NCBI GenBank assembly: GCA_030531165.1
Contig: JAUNOI010000016.1
Location: 1-35,654 of the forward strand
Direction: 5' to 3'
DNA: 35,654 nt
Source: Lachnospiraceae bacterium
GTDB taxonomy: Bacteria > Bacillota > Clostridia > Lachnospirales > Lachnospiraceae
Under the pieces are notes generated by a model that was given only the letters and a program-made list of their open reading frames with translations, was not told the origin of the DNA and did no database searches. The position numbers and the translations under genes were made by a program. This document shows positions 34,632 through 35,654 of the stretch, piece by piece. The first letter of the stretch is position 1. Each line of letters starts with the position of its first letter.

Positions 34632-35516
34632 ATGAATTTGAATCATTTATATTATTTTAAGACGCTTGCAAGGGTGGAGCATTATACAAGAGCAGCACAG
34701 GAACTTTCCATAACACAGCCAAGTTTGAGCCATGCGATTTCCTGTCTGGAAGATGAACTGGGAACGTATTTGTTCGAAAAGCACGGACGAAGAGTAGTAC
34801 TTACAAAATATGGCAAGGTTTTTTTAGAATATGTAACACAATCGTTGGATACATTAGAGGTTGGAATAAAGCGGACGCGAGATATGACGAGTGAGTCGAG
34901 CGGCGTTATTGATTTGGGATATATTTTTACATTAGGGTCACATTTTGTTCCGCGTCTTGTAAAAGATTTTTTAAAAGAATCGAAAGAAAAAGAAATTAAA
35001 TTTACCTTTAATCAGGGAATCACAGAAAATATTATCGCTGGTTTAAAGGAAGAAAAATATGACATTATCTTTTGTTCACGAATGGTAAATGAAAAAGAGG
35101 TTGATTTTATTCCGATCGTGCAGGAAAAAATAAAATTAGTTGTACCAAAAGATCATCCGCTTGCGGACAGAAAGGAAATCTCTCTAAAAGAAACTTTGGA
35201 GTACGATCAGATTTATTTTCGACAAGGAAGCGGTTTTCGTAATTTTATGGATCAGAATTTTCAGGAATTAGGTTCGCGGCCACGGATCAGCTATGAAGTA
35301 GAAGAGGATTCAGCTATGGCGGGACTGGCAAAAGAAGGATTCGGAATTGCGATTATGCCGGATATCCCTATTTTGAAAATGATGGATGTAAAAGTAATTG
35401 ATATTTCTGATCCTCCAATGAAAAGATATATTTATTTGGCAAAAATGAAGAATAAATACCTCTCTCCAGTTGCACAGTCCTTTATAAAGTATGTTATTTC
35501 CCACCGAGATATATAA
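34632..35516 (+). CDS. LysR-family transcriptional regulator
   Basis: 294 residues. The N-terminal HTH (MNLNHLYYFKTLARVEHYTRAAQELSITQPSLSHAI, LEDELGTYLFEKHGRRVVLTKYG) is textbook LysR. The C-terminal two-lobed effector domain runs from about residue 90 and includes IIFCSRMVNEKEVDFIPIVQEKIKLVVPKDHPLA. It should sense a small molecule, perhaps the unsaturated acid or CoA ester reduced by the divergent flavoenzyme. AAGGAGGA lies a few bases before the ATG. DNA-binding site candidates are the half-sites at 34515-34581. Confidence 0.93.
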   Translation: MNLNHLYYFKTLARVEHYTRAAQELSITQPSLSHAISCLEDELGTYLFEKHGRRVVLTKYGKVFLEYVTQSLDTLEVGIKRTRDMTSESSGVIDLGYIFTLGSHFVPRLVKDFLKESKEKEIKFTFNQGITENIIAGLKEEKYDIIFCSRMVNEKEVDFIPIVQEKIKLVVPKDHPLADRKEISLKETLEYDQIYFRQGSGFRNFMDQNFQELGSRPRISYEVEEDSAMAGLAKEGFGIAIMPDIPILKMMDVKVIDISDPPMKRYIYLAKMKNKYLSPVAQSFIKYVISHRDI

Positions 35517-35581
35517 AATATAAAAATAAATAATAATCTTGATTCTTATTATAGAAAAAATTTATTAAAAATTATTGTATT

Positions 35582-35617
35582 AAAAAAAATTCAACACTTT
35601 CGTCCGTTAAAGTGTTG
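35582..35617 (-). terminator. Rho-independent terminator facing left
   Basis: CAACACTTT (35592-35600) and AAAGTGTTG (35609-35617) form a 9 bp stem. Read on the minus strand it is followed by AA and eight U (35589-35582). A minus-strand transcript would have to come from beyond the right edge; on the plus strand it may weakly end lysR. Confidence 0.55.
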
Positions 35618-35643
35618 CATTGTTAAAGTTTGTCTGATATACT
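35615..35643 (+). promoter_or_regulatory. Possible promoter leading out of the window
   Basis: TTGCAT (35615-35620) and TATACT (35638-35643) with 17 bp spacing. The -35 overlaps the right arm of the hairpin at 35592-35617, so that inverted repeat might instead be an operator. No gene follows within the window. Confidence 0.35.
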
Positions 35644-35654
35644 AATAATCAATA

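Overview
The window looks like a chromosomal segment of a low-GC, anaerobic, endospore-forming Clostridia, most likely Lachnospiraceae. The reasons are gene content and order: a CIRCE-controlled hrcA-grpE-dnaK-dnaJ block followed by prmA, rsmE and mtaB; an ireB-ruvX-DUF1292-fur-RNase J-ylbF series; sigK; a Na+-pumping decarboxylase operon; and a 2-enoate-reductase-type flavoenzyme. AGGAGG-like ribosome binding sites and frequent TTG/GTG starts fit. Family assignments come from motif recognition by eye; no database search was run. No rRNA, tRNA, IS element, prophage or CRISPR array was seen.

Layout. 1-3700: a 5'-truncated putative anti-sigma factor, an unknown membrane protein, a DUF1349 protein, and a nitroreductase-like gene paired with an ArsR regulator. 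3701-4101: a gene-free, palindrome-rich stretch. 4102-5505: a divergent pair, a ferredoxin-like protein and a Crp/Fnr regulator sharing a perfect palindrome. 5508-7629: a transglutaminase-like lipoprotein and a YdcF-type protein. 7749-12507 (minus): a five-gene biotin-dependent carboxyltransferase/decarboxylase operon with both an acyl-CoA-type and a pyruvate/oxaloacetate-type carboxyltransferase, one biotin carrier and Na+-pump subunits. 12723-17790: the CIRCE heat-shock operon. 17831-23233: a secreted C39-like cysteine peptidase candidate leading into prmA, rsmE, cysteine desulfurase and thiI. 23395-23646 (minus): an HPr-like protein with no histidine. 23744-28664: mtaB, ireB, ruvX, DUF1292, fur, RNase J and ylbF. 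28697-30972: an MltG-like membrane stub, then trmR-like and U32/TrhP-like genes, which together suggest tRNA wobble-uridine hydroxylation and methylation. 31035-32239: sigK and a YqeG-type phosphatase. 32355-35516: a divergent enoate reductase-like flavoenzyme and LysR regulator separated by a repeated palindromic operator-like array.

How the parts fit. Most of the right two thirds is conserved housekeeping: protein folding, translation-factor and tRNA modification, sulfur transfer, RNA decay and sporulation. The more individual parts are the hybrid carboxyltransferase/Na+-pump operon, the enoate reductase locus, and the 1-7.6 kb accessory block. The decarboxylase operon is the best candidate for unusual biology: as laid out it could couple carboxyl transfer between an acyl-CoA and pyruvate/oxaloacetate to a sodium gradient. 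Its acyl-CoA carboxyltransferase subunit is divergent at positions normally conserved, so its substrate cannot be named from sequence.
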